NCBI GenBank assembly: GCA_002435595.1
Contig: DJBL01000009.1
Location: 4,604-17,208 of the forward strand
Direction: 5' to 3'
Length of the DNA stretch: 12,605 nucleotides
From: Stenotrophomonas maltophilia
GTDB taxonomy: Bacteria > Pseudomonadota > Gammaproteobacteria > Xanthomonadales > Xanthomonadaceae
Part shown: positions 12,504-12,605 of the stretch, one piece after another
Layout of the letters: each line of letters opens with the position of its first letter
Numbering within the stretch: position 1 is the stretch's first letter
Notes under the pieces: model-generated
Seen by the model: the letters and a program-made list of their open reading frames with translations, nothing else
Database searches by the model: none
What the model was told of the DNA's origin: nothing
Made by a program: the position numbers and the translations under genes

Positions 12504-12605
12504 ATGAGCCCCACCGTGCACTCGCCGTTTCCCGAACAGACCCTGCCGCCGTGGAAGCGTGCCGTGCTCAAGGTCGGCAGCAGCCTGCTGGCCGCCGACG
12601 GCGGC
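12504..12605 (+). CDS. proB: Glutamate 5-kinase, N-terminal fragment (34 codons, cut by window edge)
   Basis: First step of proline synthesis, phosphorylating glutamate. The visible residues end in RAVLKVGSSLLAADGG, the start of the amino-acid kinase fold with the phosphate-binding KVGSSL of ProB. The frame is open to the window end. ATG 12504 is preceded directly by an in-frame GTG at 12501, which is an alternative start. The order argH - YciI - proB fits the arg-pro cluster of xanthomonads, in which proA follows. Confidence 0.85.
   Translation, partial: MSPTVHSPFPEQTLPPWKRAVLKVGSSLLAADGG

Noticed and set aside
1..12605. CRISPR arrays, tRNA or rRNA genes, insertion sequences, prophage or defence genes
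   Set aside because: I saw no direct-repeat arrays, cloverleaf sequences, transposases or phage genes; apart from REP palindromes the region looks like core chromosome.

Overview
The window is high-GC DNA, with codons ending mostly in G or C, and it looks like a chromosomal segment of a xanthomonad, most likely Stenotrophomonas. Two things support this. First, the arginine genes are of the Xanthomonadaceae type: N-acetylornithine carbamoyltransferase, N-acetylcitrulline deacetylase and a fused acetylglutamate kinase/synthase, in the order argF'-argG-argE'-argB/A-GNAT-argC-argH, followed by proB. Second, the gaps hold short palindromes that begin with GTAG and have a 3-nt loop, the form of the SMAG-type REP elements of Stenotrophomonas.

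Left part (1-3253), all on the minus strand: cysS (cysteinyl-tRNA synthetase), then sufE (sulfur-transfer partner in Fe-S assembly), then a 12-TM MFS transporter that starts with GTG and overlaps the sufE stop by GTGA. The MFS stop codon lies inside a SMAG-type REP. The cysS-sufE gap carries two strong hairpins. A divergent gap (3224-3410) separates cysS from a plus-strand gene for a small exported protein of unknown function (3411-3974).

Middle (3975-4335): a 361-base gap that is the control region of the arginine operon. It holds a possible promoter over a TGCACC-N7-GGTGCA dyad, a 33-codon leader ORF with an Arg-Ala-Arg-Arg run, and a strong intrinsic terminator. The 5' arm of that terminator can pair instead with a GCTGGGT copy at the end of the leader ORF. 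This is the layout of a ribosome-mediated transcription attenuator tuned to arginine supply, and it is the most interesting item here. No ArgR-type box was found.

Right part (4336-12151), plus strand: the arginine operon. ArgB/A makes N-acetylglutamate and phosphorylates it, and ArgC reduces the phosphate. An ArgD encoded elsewhere would make N-acetylornithine. ArgF' carbamoylates it to N-acetylcitrulline, ArgE' removes the acetyl group, and ArgG and ArgH make arginine. An uncharacterised GNAT acetyltransferase gene sits between argB/A and argC and is translationally coupled to argC. A hairpin-plus-T-run terminator (12157-12182) ends the operon. A small YciI-family gene and the 5' end of proB (proline synthesis from glutamate) follow, and proB is cut by the window edge.
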